Source: Moraxellaceae bacterium (GTDB lineage Bacteria; Pseudomonadota; Gammaproteobacteria; Pseudomonadales; Moraxellaceae). From it: 64,000 nucleotides of DNA. Below are positions 1 to 8,591 of this stretch, piece after piece; within the stretch, counting starts at the first letter, position 1, and each line of letters begins with the position of its first letter. The translations under genes were made by a program, and so were the position numbers. The stretch is taken from contig JAUXVU010000001.1 in the NCBI GenBank assembly GCA_030680295.1, positions 1 through 64,000 on the forward strand, in the 5' to 3' direction. The notes beneath the pieces were generated by a model, which was not told the origin of the DNA, searched no databases, and saw nothing but the letters and a program-made list of their open reading frames with translations.

Positions 1-35
1 TTTGTGTTTAATGATTGGATTGTTAGTATGCAGCA

Positions 36-99
36 TGAGAGTTACCTCTTAAGTTTTGATTAAGGCTTCGACACCCACAATCAAAACTGGTAACTCTCA
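36..99. repeat. Long imperfect inverted repeat (hairpin) at the island edge
   Basis: Positions 36-46 pair perfectly with 89-99 (11 bp), and 52-61 pair with 79-88 (10 bp). A 5-nt bulge (47-51) and a loop of about 17 nt complete the hairpin. The stem overlaps the only available start of the following small reading frame, so it could hide that start, or it could be the end of a mobile element or a terminator of a gene to the left. Confidence 0.6.
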
Positions 100-439
100 C
101 CTTTTCAAGGCGATGTGTCAGCTCAAGTCGGAACTAATACATTTAAACACGTATAGGCTTAATTTTGATGCGATCAAGTCCCTGCAACACGACTTTGAGA
201 TCTTCGTGATTAATGGTAATGCAGCGATTGAATGTGAATTCAAATTAGCAATGGAGTCGTTCAGAGCCACTTGGCTATCTCACTCTATGCCTTCACCGTA
301 TCATGAAGCTTTTGCTGTTGTACTTCCCAAAGCAGAGTGGCGCTCAATGAAAGTAGCTACTTGGCTAACCCAAGTAGGTACAACCAATCTTGGAGAATAC
401 CTTATTGCATTGGCTAGCAAACAATCCACCAAATTATAA
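56..439 (+). CDS. Hypothetical protein, possibly a 5'-truncated remnant
   Basis: An open frame of 127 codons that I do not recognise. It has no ATG near the start; the only usable codon is TTG at 56, which lies inside the inverted repeat at 36-99. The same frame is open further upstream (ATG at 11) but is interrupted by TAA at 50-52, so this could be a gene broken by a nonsense codon. The product looks soluble, with no signal peptide, membrane segment or recognisable domain. It converges on the nucleotidyltransferase gene that ends at 456. Whether it is expressed is uncertain. Confidence 0.4.
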   Translation: MIKASTPTIKTGNSHLFKAMCQLKSELIHLNTYRLNFDAIKSLQHDFEIFVINGNAAIECEFKLAMESFRATWLSHSMPSPYHEAFAVVLPKAEWRSMKVATWLTQVGTTNLGEYLIALASKQSTKL

Positions 440-455
440 ACACAGGCTTAAGACT

Positions 456-1169
456 TTATTTTACTGTCCCCTCAACATGCCCCATTGCAATCGCAGCCAA
501 CCGCTGCCTAACAATCGGCAAACGTCCTGCATCTAGAACATGCCCAGGTAAAGCTTGATTAAATCCGTTGTTTGCAATTAATGCTGTAAATTGCGCTTGC
601 AGATAGCGTCTTAGTTCATCAGGCGCCTGAGCACATTCATTTATCAGCTCAGGTCGCCCTTCAATAACACCAATCATATCTTCCATATCATGACTTCCAA
701 TAAAGTCGCCACGACCGCGACCATGAAAAGCCTCGAACTTAGTACCCAAAAAGCAAGGTGCGGAGATCACACGAATCATTACATCATTAACTAATTGCGT
801 GGGCTCAGCCGTTTCAGCCGCCAGTTCATACCAACGATTACTGAAACCTAAAATGTTGCTGTCAATTGGCATGACATCCAAAATCCACCCGCCCGAAATC
901 CATCGGCATAGCGGTGCACCGTCCGACTGATCCTCTTTAAATCCGCGAGCTCGTAATGCATCCCCGAAGGCATAATAGTCAGTATGCGATTTAATGATTG
1001 TGATGACGTCCACATCCTTCGTTGGTCGCACGCTAGGTGCTGCAGGATCGGTAATCAATAGGCCCGCTGTTACACCACCCACAAAAATAAGTTGTTCTGC
1101 TAACTCACCCAGCTGCAAAACAACTTGGGTCATCATTTCTCTGTTGGGGTCACGCTGCATATAACGCAT
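456..1169 (-). CDS. AbiEii-like nucleotidyltransferase (putative toxin)
   Basis: A 237-residue protein of the nucleotidyltransferase superfamily, close to the AbiEii/AbiGii type. The fold signature is visible: G31-G32, then R48-P-T and the metal-binding pair D52-x-D54, with a third acidic residue at D98 on the following strand. Family members are toxins of type IV toxin-antitoxin and phage abortive-infection systems and may modify nucleic acids such as tRNA. The start overlaps the upstream HTH gene by 20 bp, so the two are co-transcribed and probably translationally coupled. The target cannot be told from sequence. It lies in an island next to mobilization genes, which fits a stabilising or defence role. 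Confidence 0.7.
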   Translation of the reverse strand: MRYMQRDPNREMMTQVVLQLGELAEQLIFVGGVTAGLLITDPAAPSVRPTKDVDVITIIKSHTDYYAFGDALRARGFKEDQSDGAPLCRWISGGWILDVMPIDSNILGFSNRWYELAAETAEPTQLVNDVMIRVISAPCFLGTKFEAFHGRGRGDFIGSHDMEDMIGVIEGRPELINECAQAPDELRRYLQAQFTALIANNGFNQALPGHVLDAGRLPIVRQRLAAIAMGHVEGTVK

Positions 1170-1665
1170 CGCTCAAGTGTTGATGAATCAGTTCAGCCGC
1201 AAGCTTACGCTCTCGCGCTCTACCGCCCCGCAACGCATCGGCCAAAGCCAACAACTCATGCAGTTTAATGTCACGAAGTGCTGCTTCGGGGGCAGAACGA
1301 TACAACGGTGAAAATGACAACCCTCTGACTGTCCCTTCCGGTGACGGCCACACAGGTGGTAATTCATCAACATGAAATAAAGCGGATAAACCTGGGCCGG
1401 CATGTGCGGTCGGAATGCCTCGAACGACACTGCCGCGCTCTGGCACGAACACGTATCGAAGGCCATGAACCAAAAATTCTTCAAGCGCTGCCAGAACAGG
1501 GCGCCCCTCTGCCATTAAGCCAGCCGCATGCAAACGCTTATCCGCGGCATGCACTTCGGACACACTCAAACCGAGTTGGATTGAACGTTCTTGGTAGCTT
1601 GAAGTAGTTGGGGACTTACACACGCCTCCCAACACAACCAGCACATCTTGTGGCTTAAGGTTCAT
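1150..1665 (-). CDS. AbiEi-like HTH protein (putative antitoxin and autorepressor)
   Basis: A 171-residue protein with an N-terminal winged-helix-like region (about residues 15-55, with a Q-x-G-L-S-x-S-E-V recognition-helix pattern) and a C-terminal domain of unknown fold. It is the first gene of a two-gene operon with the nucleotidyltransferase, the order abiEi-abiEii. AbiEi proteins neutralise the toxin and bind inverted repeats in their own promoter. A 37-bp palindrome sits 5 bp upstream of this start codon, as expected for such autoregulation. No Shine-Dalgarno sequence is obvious, so translation may be leaderless or controlled by the palindrome. The assignment rests on context and partial similarity; another HTH antitoxin family is possible. 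Confidence 0.6.
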   Translation of the reverse strand: MNLKPQDVLVVLGGVCKSPTTSSYQERSIQLGLSVSEVHAADKRLHAAGLMAEGRPVLAALEEFLVHGLRYVFVPERGSVVRGIPTAHAGPGLSALFHVDELPPVWPSPEGTVRGLSFSPLYRSAPEAALRDIKLHELLALADALRGGRARERKLAAELIHQHLSDALYAA

Positions 1666-1670
1666 AACAC

Positions 1671-1707
1671 GCCATTCTTTATTTGCAAATCGCGAATAAA
1701 GAATGGC
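1671..1707. promoter_or_regulatory. 37-bp palindromic operator of the toxin-antitoxin operon
   Basis: Arms 1671-1686 and 1692-1707 match at 15 of 16 positions around a 5-nt centre; the outer 13 bp are perfect. The palindrome ends 5 bp before the start codon of the HTH gene. This is a typical position for an autorepressor site, and a hairpin there would also cover the translation start. Confidence 0.65.
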
Positions 1708-2104
1708 TTAATTTTGTCTTTCAGTCAACTGTAGATACTGAGCTGCTAATCAAAACACTGAACTTCACACGACGCTCGAGACAGCTACGATATGGAATTC
1801 AACATTTATGAGCTATCTAGAGACGGCTAGTTGAGTCAAGCCTGTAGTCATCGTAAAAATTTCACATGTAAATCAACATGTTAAATTATTTTAAATCAAT
1901 AGAATTGCTACATTTAAAAAACTTAATAAAACCAATACGTTAATTTAACTAAACATTTGCTGGTAAAAAGTTAGGCCTTGTCAAAAAAGGTTGTCAAAAA
2001 AACGATATTTTCTATGTCATTGTTTTTTATAGAAAAATTATGAAAATTTTCTTGACAACACCTGACATCAAGCTGAAGATGATGACTCCAATTCAGAAGA
2101 GGTA
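1708..2104. other. AT-rich intergenic region upstream of the AlpA-like gene
   Basis: About 400 bp without a convincing gene. It contains two direct copies of TTGTCAAAAAA (1978-1988 and 1991-2001, 13-bp period) and an inverted TTGACAA at 2052-2058 that also reads as a -35 element (TTGACA, 2052-2057). These repeats are candidate operator half-sites for a regulator of the downstream HTH gene. The -10 element is not clear. I see nothing else. Confidence 0.4.
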
Positions 2105-2305
2105 GTGGTGACAATGAGCAACGAAGATATGCCAGAGTTACGAACCAGCACAGAAGTATGCCGGGCCATCAAGGCTTCGCCCTCGACATTAAAACGGTAT
2201 CGAGATGCGGGTCTAATTGAGTACATTCAGATTGGCCGAAACATACGATTTACAACCCATGCAATCATCAAATTTATTAATGAGAGGGCAAAAAAATCGG
2301 GCTAA
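2105..2305 (+). CDS. AlpA/MerR-type HTH DNA-binding protein
   Basis: A small protein of at most 66 residues with one winged-helix motif of the excisionase/AlpA/MerR kind: a T-S-T-E-V-C-R-A-I helix, then S-P-S-T-L-K-R-Y-R-D-A-G-L-I and an R-F-T-T-H-A-I wing. Such proteins regulate integrases or mobilization genes in genomic islands. The start is ambiguous: GTG at 2105 or 2108, or ATG at 2114. AGAGG at 2097-2101 favours GTG 2108 by spacing, while ATG 2114 gives the usual start codon. It is transcribed away from the toxin-antitoxin pair and converges on the relaxase gene. The role is inferred from context. Confidence 0.7.
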   Translation: MVTMSNEDMPELRTSTEVCRAIKASPSTLKRYRDAGLIEYIQIGRNIRFTTHAIIKFINERAKKSG

Positions 2306-2364
2306 AACTTAGCGTAGCTACAATAAACCTATGGCTGCAAGAGAGGGCGGCTAGATGGTTTATA

Positions 2365-3420
2365 TCAAAGTGAAAACTCATTAGTGTCATCGGGCATGGT
2401 ATCGATACTATCCCGTGTTGCTTCATTAGGATAATCATTCAAATCGCATATAGGCTCTGGCTCTGGCTCTGGCTTTATAAAAAGGTCATCTAAAAAATCA
2501 AAGTCATCAGTATTAAACGTGTCGGCGAAACATAACTTTGCATCTTCTATTATTTTATAACGATAGTTAAGGGACAGATCAAAGCGTTGGTATCTTTTTT
2601 TCCTAAAATTAACAAGCCTCATCAAATCTTGATAATACTCATCAACATTATTAGTATTTTCATTTTTGAAGTTCATGGATTTTTTATCTACCTCAAGTAG
2701 GCTTTCATTTGAGAAAACAAAATCCTCCGAATAGATCGCTCCCCTCAAAAACAATACTTTATTATCGTCATGATTCTTAAAAGCCAAGGATTTTTTATAT
2801 GCCTTTTGAAAAGTGAGCTGATAGTTCTCCAAAAATTTTATTAGCCCCTCCCTTGAAGTTATTCTTCCATTAAAAATATTCTTGCCAACCTCAATATGCA
2901 GATATTTTTTAACTTCTATATCACGACCAGAATCGTAGCGGCCAAAATAAATAACTCCATTATTAATTGGATCTTTAGGCGAATTTAGATTGTATTTTGC
3001 ATTAACATAATCACAAAACCTACGACAAAAATCACGATCAAGATCTGGTAGAAATAAGTCAATACTTCTTAATGTCACAAGATCAACGCAGGGTATAACA
3101 AAGTTTAACTCTAAATTTTGTTTATCCTTATGCCTCACCCATAAAAAATTAATTTGATGCGGAAGTAAGTTCCCACGAACAACATCCATGAATAAATTGA
3201 TTATTTCTAACTGCAAATCATGCTCTAAATCTTTCTCAGTGAATGCCAAACATCCACTAATATATCTTTTTTTAAATTTTAAGCTGTCAATAATATTGCA
3301 CGTCAGTATGGGCGAACCCGTTATAATTGATGCGTCTTTACGTTTGAAATCAACTCCCAACAAGTAGTTAATACAGTCACGCCCTGACCGCTGGCTAGTT
3401 TTAAATATTTTCAGGATCAT
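2365..3420 (-). CDS. ColE1-type (MOB-P, HEN) relaxase
   Basis: A 351-residue mobilization relaxase of the MbeA/MobA family. The expected catalytic residues are all present at the positions known for ColE1 MbeA: Tyr19 in N-Y-L-L-G, and the HEN signature His97, Glu104 and Asn106 in the segment W-V-R-H-K-D-K then L-E-L-N-F. It would nick oriT and stay attached to the transferred strand. It is shorter than MbeA (about 517 residues), so the C-terminal part is reduced; a P-E-P-E-P-E-P tract lies near the end. It overlaps the upstream MobC-like gene by 20 bp. The gene is distinctly more AT-rich than the housekeeping genes, consistent with horizontal transfer. No helicase domain is seen. Confidence 0.75.
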   Translation of the reverse strand: MILKIFKTSQRSGRDCINYLLGVDFKRKDASIITGSPILTCNIIDSLKFKKRYISGCLAFTEKDLEHDLQLEIINLFMDVVRGNLLPHQINFLWVRHKDKQNLELNFVIPCVDLVTLRSIDLFLPDLDRDFCRRFCDYVNAKYNLNSPKDPINNGVIYFGRYDSGRDIEVKKYLHIEVGKNIFNGRITSREGLIKFLENYQLTFQKAYKKSLAFKNHDDNKVLFLRGAIYSEDFVFSNESLLEVDKKSMNFKNENTNNVDEYYQDLMRLVNFRKKRYQRFDLSLNYRYKIIEDAKLCFADTFNTDDFDFLDDLFIKPEPEPEPICDLNDYPNEATRDSIDTMPDDTNEFSL

Positions 3421-3802
3421 TAAAATACAATCGTGAAATCATAAAAATTTCAATTGCTTTAATCAGCTTGTGAACATTCACGTCATAGTCGCAACATTCG
3501 TGCTTCCAGATCGTCGCATTTAAGCACGCAATTGCAGCCGTCAATTGGCCGATTATCTTAAGCTCTTCTTGGCTATATCTATAAAACGGTGGCAACACTT
3601 CCTCGCATTCGACATTCCCCTTGGAGAGAGGTTTTGTGCACTGCTCAGCCAACAAGACATCTCTTGCCCAAGTCGCCACACATGCCCGATCGGAGGACGA
3701 CTTTATGCGACTCTCCTCCACCTTGGTTAGTCGAATCTTTAGTACCTGTGTTCGCTTATGCGAAACAGTTTTTGGTAAGTCTTTACTCACGTTGCTGATC
3801 AT
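3401..3802 (-). CDS. MobC-like relaxosome accessory protein
   Basis: A 133-residue protein with an N-terminal ribbon-helix-helix-like segment (about residues 20-52: K-I-R-L-T-K-V-E-E followed by a helix ending W-A-R-D-V-L-L). This pattern is typical of MobC/MbeC-type proteins that bind oriT and assist the relaxase. The C-terminal part is helical and unassigned. The gene is directly upstream of the relaxase and overlaps it by 20 bp, the usual mobC-mobA order. Similarity is modest, so the call relies partly on position. Confidence 0.6.
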   Translation of the reverse strand: MISNVSKDLPKTVSHKRTQVLKIRLTKVEESRIKSSSDRACVATWARDVLLAEQCTKPLSKGNVECEEVLPPFYRYSQEELKIIGQLTAAIACLNATIWKHECCDYDVNVHKLIKAIEIFMISRLYFNDPENI

Positions 3803-4140
3803 AAAGCGGGCCCTCCGTCCTCACTTGCTAGGGGAGGATGAGCCACTTTACCAGCACCGTCAACCACTAATTTTACACAAGCTATTGATATAATTAGATT
3901 ATTTGTGTCATAAGTGCGCATAACACGTCACATGCATTCACGACACATCAAAAATATTTTTGCAGCATGATCTAGCGTCAAAGCGAGGGGTTTTCGCTAT
4001 CTAACGCATTGATATCGGCATGGCTTAGTTGTTTTAGCTATTAGTCGCTTCAGAACGTGTCACAAGGTGCCACGTTCAAGCAAGCATCCGAGTGGTGGGA
4101 TTTGTGGTGGGAGCCGTCAATTTTTTAGGTTTTAGAAATG
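3803..4140. other. Intergenic region with candidate oriT
   Basis: About 340 bp upstream of the mobilization genes with no gene. TGGCTTA at 4021-4027 (followed by GTTG) resembles the ColE1/pMB1 nic region, which as I recall reads CTGG/CTTA. A small hairpin, AGCGA (3982-3986) with TCGCT (3994-3998), lies just upstream. A second inverted repeat, GAACGTG-N11-CACGTTC (4053-4077), lies downstream. Position and signals fit an oriT, but the nic call rests on a short match. Confidence 0.4.
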
Positions 4141-4141
4141 A

Positions 4142-4168
4142 CGAAACCCGCTTGGTTAGCGGGTTTCG
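4142..4168 (-). terminator. Rho-independent terminator of tRNA-Ser
   Basis: A perfect 10-bp GC-rich stem (4142-4151 with 4159-4168) with a 7-nt loop lies 11 bp beyond the tRNA 3' end. The sequence after the stem on the - strand is only moderately U-rich. Confidence 0.6.
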
Positions 4169-4179
4169 GGCACAAATAG

Positions 4180-4270
4180 TGGCGGAGAGTAAGGGATTCG
4201 AACCCTTGAGGGGCTTATGACCCCTACTCCCTTAGCAGGGGAGCACCTTCGGCCACTCGGTCAACTCTCC
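4180..4270 (-). tRNA. tRNA-Ser (anticodon GCU)
   Basis: Cloverleaf readable on the - strand: a 7-bp acceptor stem (GGAGAGT with ACTCTCC), a discriminator G and encoded CCA (4180-4182), an anticodon loop CTGCTAA giving anticodon GCU, the long variable arm expected for serine tRNA, and a GGTTCGAATCC T-arm. Its 3' end faces the mobile island to the left. The 3' ends of tRNA genes are common integration sites, though I found no second copy of the tRNA end in the window. Confidence 0.95.
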
Positions 4271-4348
4271 GTCAAGGTGGGCGATGATACAGAGACTGGC
4301 CAAGAATTAAAAGACCGAAGTGCCTGAAAAACATCCCATCAGCAAAGT

Positions 4349-4546
4349 TTACTCAGCATCTTCCTGAGCAGGCACTTCGCCACGCTCATTTTGGATGCGT
4401 TGGTAAATTTCTTCACGGTGCACAGCAACATCTTTAGGTGCATTCACGCCAATACGTACTTGGTTTCCTTTCACACCCAAAACAGTCACAGTGACTTCAT
4501 CACCGACCATTAAGGTCTCACCTACGCGGCGCGTTAAAATTAACAT
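4349..4546 (-). CDS. csrA: Carbon storage regulator CsrA/RsmA
   Basis: A 65-residue RNA-binding regulator that dimerises and binds GGA motifs in mRNA leaders, controlling carbon metabolism, motility and biofilm formation. The protein begins [10 protein letters not shown] and contains the conserved V-H-R-E-E-I-Y segment with the RNA-contacting arginine. The start is set by GGAG 8 bp upstream; a longer in-frame extension is unlikely to be translated. It follows lysC and precedes tRNA-Ser, the order alaS-lysC-csrA-tRNA-Ser seen in pseudomonads and relatives. Confidence 0.95.
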   Translation of the reverse strand: MLILTRRVGETLMVGDEVTVTVLGVKGNQVRIGVNAPKDVAVHREEIYQRIQNERGEVPAQEDAE

Positions 4547-4577
4547 GTCACTTACTCCGGTCATCGACTCTTTCGGG

Positions 4578-5804
4578 TTAGGCGGCTTCTGCATCCAAAT
4601 CAAATGCAGTGTGCAAAGAACGCACTGCCAGCTCTAAGTATTTTTCTTCTACAACCACTGAAATTTTGATTTCAGAAGTCGAGATCATCTGAATATTGAT
4701 GTTCTCTTTTGCCAACGTTGCAAACATTTTGCTTGCTACACCAGCATGTGAGCGCATGCCAACACCCACCAAAGACACTTTGGCGATGTGATCATCTGCA
4801 ATCACTTCACGTGCGCCCAATTCGGCCGCCACTTTTTCCAACACGGCCACTGCTTTTTTCATTTCGCCACGAGCCACCGTGAAGGTGAAATCAGTGGTGC
4901 CATCGGCAGACACGTTTTGCACAATCATGTCGACCTCAATGTTGGCATCGCCCACTGGGCTTAAAATGCGTGATGCCACGCCAGGCACGTCAGGCACGCC
5001 ACGAACAGTTAACTTGGCTTCATCACGATTAAACGCAATACCTGAAATAACCGGCTTTTCCATATCTTCCTCATCATCGACAGTAATTAATGTGCCTTCA
5101 CCTTCGCCAAAACTGGATAACACACGTAATGGTACGTTGTATTTTCCAGCAAATTCGACTGAACGAATTTGCAAAACTTTCGAGCCCAGCGAGGCCATTT
5201 CTAACATTTCTTCAAACGTAATACGCTGAAGACGTCGAGCACTTGGAACTACACGAGGGTCTGTAGTGTACACACCATCTACGTCAGTATATATCTGACA
5301 TTCGTCGGCTCCAAGCGCGGCCGCTAATGCTACACCGGTAGTGTCAGAACCGCCACGACCTAAGGTCGTAATATTTCCAAGGTCATCTACACCCTGAAAA
5401 CCAGCCACTACCACTACCTTACGTTCAGCTAGGTCAGCACGCATACGCTGATCATCAATACTTTCAATACGTGCCTTATTAAAGGAGCTATCCGTGCGAA
5501 TTGCCACTTGTGTGCCAGTATAAGACTTAGCTTCTAAGCCTAATTCCTTTAATGCCATCGATAACAGGCCAATGGTCACCTGCTCACCGGTGGCCAACAC
5601 CACGTCCATTTCGCGTGGATCGGGCTCTGGGCTAATAGCCCGCATCAGACCGATTAAGCGGTTGGTTTCGCCACTCATGGCAGAAACCACCACCACAATA
5701 TCGTCACCTTTGTCGTACCAGCGTTTTACGCGCTCGGCCACGGCTTGAATTCGCTCGGGTGAACCGACAGAGGTACCACCATATTTTTGAACAATTAGCG
5801 CCAT
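4578..5804 (-). CDS. lysC: Aspartate kinase
   Basis: A 408-residue aspartokinase that phosphorylates L-aspartate, the first step towards lysine, threonine and methionine. The N-terminal amino-acid kinase domain starts with the K-Y-G-G-T-S-V-G motif at residues 7-14. Two C-terminal ACT domains (from about residue 265) are the likely feedback sites for lysine and/or threonine. AGGAAA lies upstream of the ATG. It is 30 bp upstream of csrA and 46 bp downstream of alaS on the same strand. Length is normal for the family. The pathway partners hom and thrC are elsewhere in this window (42-44 kb). Confidence 0.95.
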   Translation of the reverse strand: MALIVQKYGGTSVGSPERIQAVAERVKRWYDKGDDIVVVVSAMSGETNRLIGLMRAISPEPDPREMDVVLATGEQVTIGLLSMALKELGLEAKSYTGTQVAIRTDSSFNKARIESIDDQRMRADLAERKVVVVAGFQGVDDLGNITTLGRGGSDTTGVALAAALGADECQIYTDVDGVYTTDPRVVPSARRLQRITFEEMLEMASLGSKVLQIRSVEFAGKYNVPLRVLSSFGEGEGTLITVDDEEDMEKPVISGIAFNRDEAKLTVRGVPDVPGVASRILSPVGDANIEVDMIVQNVSADGTTDFTFTVARGEMKKAVAVLEKVAAELGAREVIADDHIAKVSLVGVGMRSHAGVASKMFATLAKENINIQMISTSEIKISVVVEEKYLELAVRSLHTAFDLDAEAA

Positions 5805-5850
5805 AATGTTGTCTATTTCCTGTTCGATTTTGTCAGGGAACGTTGCTTAA

Positions 5851-8481
5851 TTACTGAACACGCTCACGAATAAAGTCTGGCACTGAAGCCAATGCAGCAG
5901 GTACGGCAGCGACATCATTGCCACCAGCCTGAGCCATGTCGGGACGACCACCACCTTTACCGCCAGTTTGCTGTGCCACAAAACTCACCAGCTCACCTGC
6001 TTTTACTTGAGTGGTTAAATCACTGCTGACACCAGCAACCCAGCTCACTTTATCGGCTGAACTTGAGGCGAGCAAAACCACACAGCGACCTAAGCGTTGG
6101 CGCAGTCCGTCCATCGTCTCACGTAAAGCCTTGGCATCAACCCCATCAAGTGTTGCTGCCAATAATTTAACGCCATTAATATCAATGGCCTGATTGATCA
6201 AATCAGCACCCGCCGCAGAGGCAAGTTTTGATTTCAAACGATCAATTTCTTTTTCCAGCTCACGCTGACGCTCGAGTGCCTGTGACACTTTCTGCACTAC
6301 CGTGTCACGGCTGGCTTTGACGGACTCGGCTAATGCACTTAAAGCTTGCTCGCCTGCATTTAACCAAGTCAGCGCAGGCAGACCGGAGCGTGCTTCAATA
6401 CGACGCACACCTGCTGCCACACCAGCTTCAGAAGTGATTTTAAACACACCAATGTCGCCAGTACGTTGAACATGGGTACCACCACATAATTCAACCGAGA
6501 ACGCAGCATCACCCATGGTTAATACGCGCACTTCGTCACCGTACTTTTCACCAAACAAGGCCATAGCACCTTTTGCCATCGCCGTTTTGATGTCGGTTAG
6601 TTCAGTTTGCACCGTACTGTTTTTCAGAATTTGGTCGTTTACCAGAGTTTCAACTGCTTGCAGTTGTTCTGGTTTAACTGCTTCGCCATTGGCAAAGTCA
6701 AAACGCAAATAGTCTGCTGTTACCAGTGAGCCTTTTTGGCTGACGTGATCACCCAGCACTTGGCGTAATGCGGCGTGCAACAAATGCGTAGCGGAGTGAT
6801 TGCGTGCAGTGGCAACACGTACATTGGCATCCACTTGCGCCTGCAGCACATCACCAACTATGACCACACCACGACTAACCACGGCACGGTGAATATGGTG
6901 AGAACCGGCTTTGCTGGTGTCTTGCACTTGCAGATCAACGGTTGCGCCACGCAGATAACCGCTGTCACCGACTTGACCGCCGGACTCGGCATAAAATGGC
7001 GTGCGATCCAAAACGATTAAAACATCATCGCCTTCTTGCGCTTGTTGCACTGATTCACCCGCACGATACACCGCACGCACAGTAACTTCGATGCTGAGTT
7101 GTTCGTAACCGACAAACTCTGTACTGCCGTCAACATTAATCAGGCTGTTGTAGTCCAAGTCAAAACGCGAGCTGGCACGGGCACGTTCGCGCTGGGCTTG
7201 CATGGCTTGTTCAAAACCGGCCATGTCCAAGATCAGGCCACGCTCACGGGCAATGTCACCGGTTAAATCCACCGGGAAGCCATAAGTGTCATACAGACGG
7301 AATACGGTATCTCCGGGAATAACGCTATCGCTAAGTGCGGCCAAGTCTTGGTCTAAAATGCGCAGGCCTTGTTCCAAGGTGCGGGCAAACTGCTCTTCTT
7401 CTTGCTGCAACACACGCTCAATATGAGCTTGCTGTGTTTTTAGCTCGGGATAGGCTTCGCCCATTTCGCGCACCAAAGCATCCACCACGCGGTAAAAGAA
7501 ACTACCGCTAGCGCCTAATTTATTACCATGACGGCAGGCGCGGCGAATGATGCGACGCAACACATAACCACGGCCTTCGTTCGATGGCAGTACACCGTCA
7601 GCCACCAAAAATGCGCAGGAACGAATGTGGTCTGCCACCACTTTTAAAGACGACTGGTTGGCTTGTTCACAACCAATGGCTTTAGCCGCGGCGGCTAATA
7701 AGGACTGGAACAGATCGATTTCATAGTTGGCATGCACTTTTTGCATAACCGCAGAAATTCGTTCCAAGCCCATGCCGGTATCGACACTTGGTGCTGGCAG
7801 TGGATGCATCACACCGTCTGCAGTGCGATTAAACTGCATGAACACGTTGTTCCAGATTTCAATAAAACGGTCACCGTCTTCATCAGGTGAGCCCGGTGGG
7901 CCACCCGGAATATGTGCACCGTGATCGTAGAAAATTTCGGTGCAAGGACCACAAGGGCCGGTATCACCCATGGCCCAGAAGTTATCGGAGGCGTACGCCC
8001 CACCTTTATTGTCACCAATACGAATAATGCGCTCAGCCGGCACACCAATGGTGTCTGCCCAAATGGCATAGGCCTCATCGTCTGATGCATAAACGGTGAC
8101 TAATAGTTTTTCTTTAGGAATATTTAGCCAAGCCGGTGAGGTTAAAAACTCCCAAGCGTAAGCAATGGCGTCTTGTTTGAAGTAGTCACCAAAACTGAAG
8201 TTACCCAACATTTCAAAGAAGGTGTGATGCCGCGCGGTATAACCGACGTTTTCCAAATCATTGTGCTTGCCACCAGCACGCACACACTTTTGTGACGACA
8301 CGGCGCGGGTGTAATTGCGCTTGTCCAAGCCTAAAAAGCAGTCTTTAAACTGATTCATTCCGGCATTGGTAAATAGCAAAGTCGGGTCGTTAGCAGGTAT
8401 CAGCGAGCTAGAGCTGACTCGGGTATGGCCTTTTTCTTCAAAGAAACGCAGGAAAGCGTCACGTATTTCAGCGCTTTTCAT
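5851..8481 (-). CDS. alaS: Alanine--tRNA ligase
   Basis: A full-length (876-residue) class II alanyl-tRNA synthetase. Visible parts are the N-terminal catalytic domain with the N-A-G-M-N-Q-F motif near residue 40, the editing domain with the zinc-binding H-S-A-T-H and C-G-G-T-H motifs, and a glycine-rich C-Ala region near the end. It charges tRNA-Ala and hydrolyses mischarged Ser- and Gly-tRNA-Ala. It sits between recX and lysC on the - strand, the usual arrangement in this bacterial group. Confidence 0.97.
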   Translation of the reverse strand: MKSAEIRDAFLRFFEEKGHTRVSSSSLIPANDPTLLFTNAGMNQFKDCFLGLDKRNYTRAVSSQKCVRAGGKHNDLENVGYTARHHTFFEMLGNFSFGDYFKQDAIAYAWEFLTSPAWLNIPKEKLLVTVYASDDEAYAIWADTIGVPAERIIRIGDNKGGAYASDNFWAMGDTGPCGPCTEIFYDHGAHIPGGPPGSPDEDGDRFIEIWNNVFMQFNRTADGVMHPLPAPSVDTGMGLERISAVMQKVHANYEIDLFQSLLAAAAKAIGCEQANQSSLKVVADHIRSCAFLVADGVLPSNEGRGYVLRRIIRRACRHGNKLGASGSFFYRVVDALVREMGEAYPELKTQQAHIERVLQQEEEQFARTLEQGLRILDQDLAALSDSVIPGDTVFRLYDTYGFPVDLTGDIARERGLILDMAGFEQAMQAQRERARASSRFDLDYNSLINVDGSTEFVGYEQLSIEVTVRAVYRAGESVQQAQEGDDVLIVLDRTPFYAESGGQVGDSGYLRGATVDLQVQDTSKAGSHHIHRAVVSRGVVIVGDVLQAQVDANVRVATARNHSATHLLHAALRQVLGDHVSQKGSLVTADYLRFDFANGEAVKPEQLQAVETLVNDQILKNSTVQTELTDIKTAMAKGAMALFGEKYGDEVRVLTMGDAAFSVELCGGTHVQRTGDIGVFKITSEAGVAAGVRRIEARSGLPALTWLNAGEQALSALAESVKASRDTVVQKVSQALERQRELEKEIDRLKSKLASAAGADLINQAIDINGVKLLAATLDGVDAKALRETMDGLRQRLGRCVVLLASSSADKVSWVAGVSSDLTTQVKAGELVSFVAQQTGGKGGGRPDMAQAGGNDVAAVPAALASVPDFIRERVQ

Positions 8482-8591
8482 TCACGGCTCCAAACCTGAT
8501 ACCCGAATAATGGGTACTACATGGACAAAAGACCGCAAATTATAGCGATAGACGAGGGGGTTTCGCAGCAAGTTTGCGTAAAAAAGCCAAG

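Noticed and set aside
1-4140. Second copy of the tRNA-Ser 3' end as an att site
   Set aside because: I found no repeat of the tRNA 3' end in the island by eye; any att site would lie left of the window.
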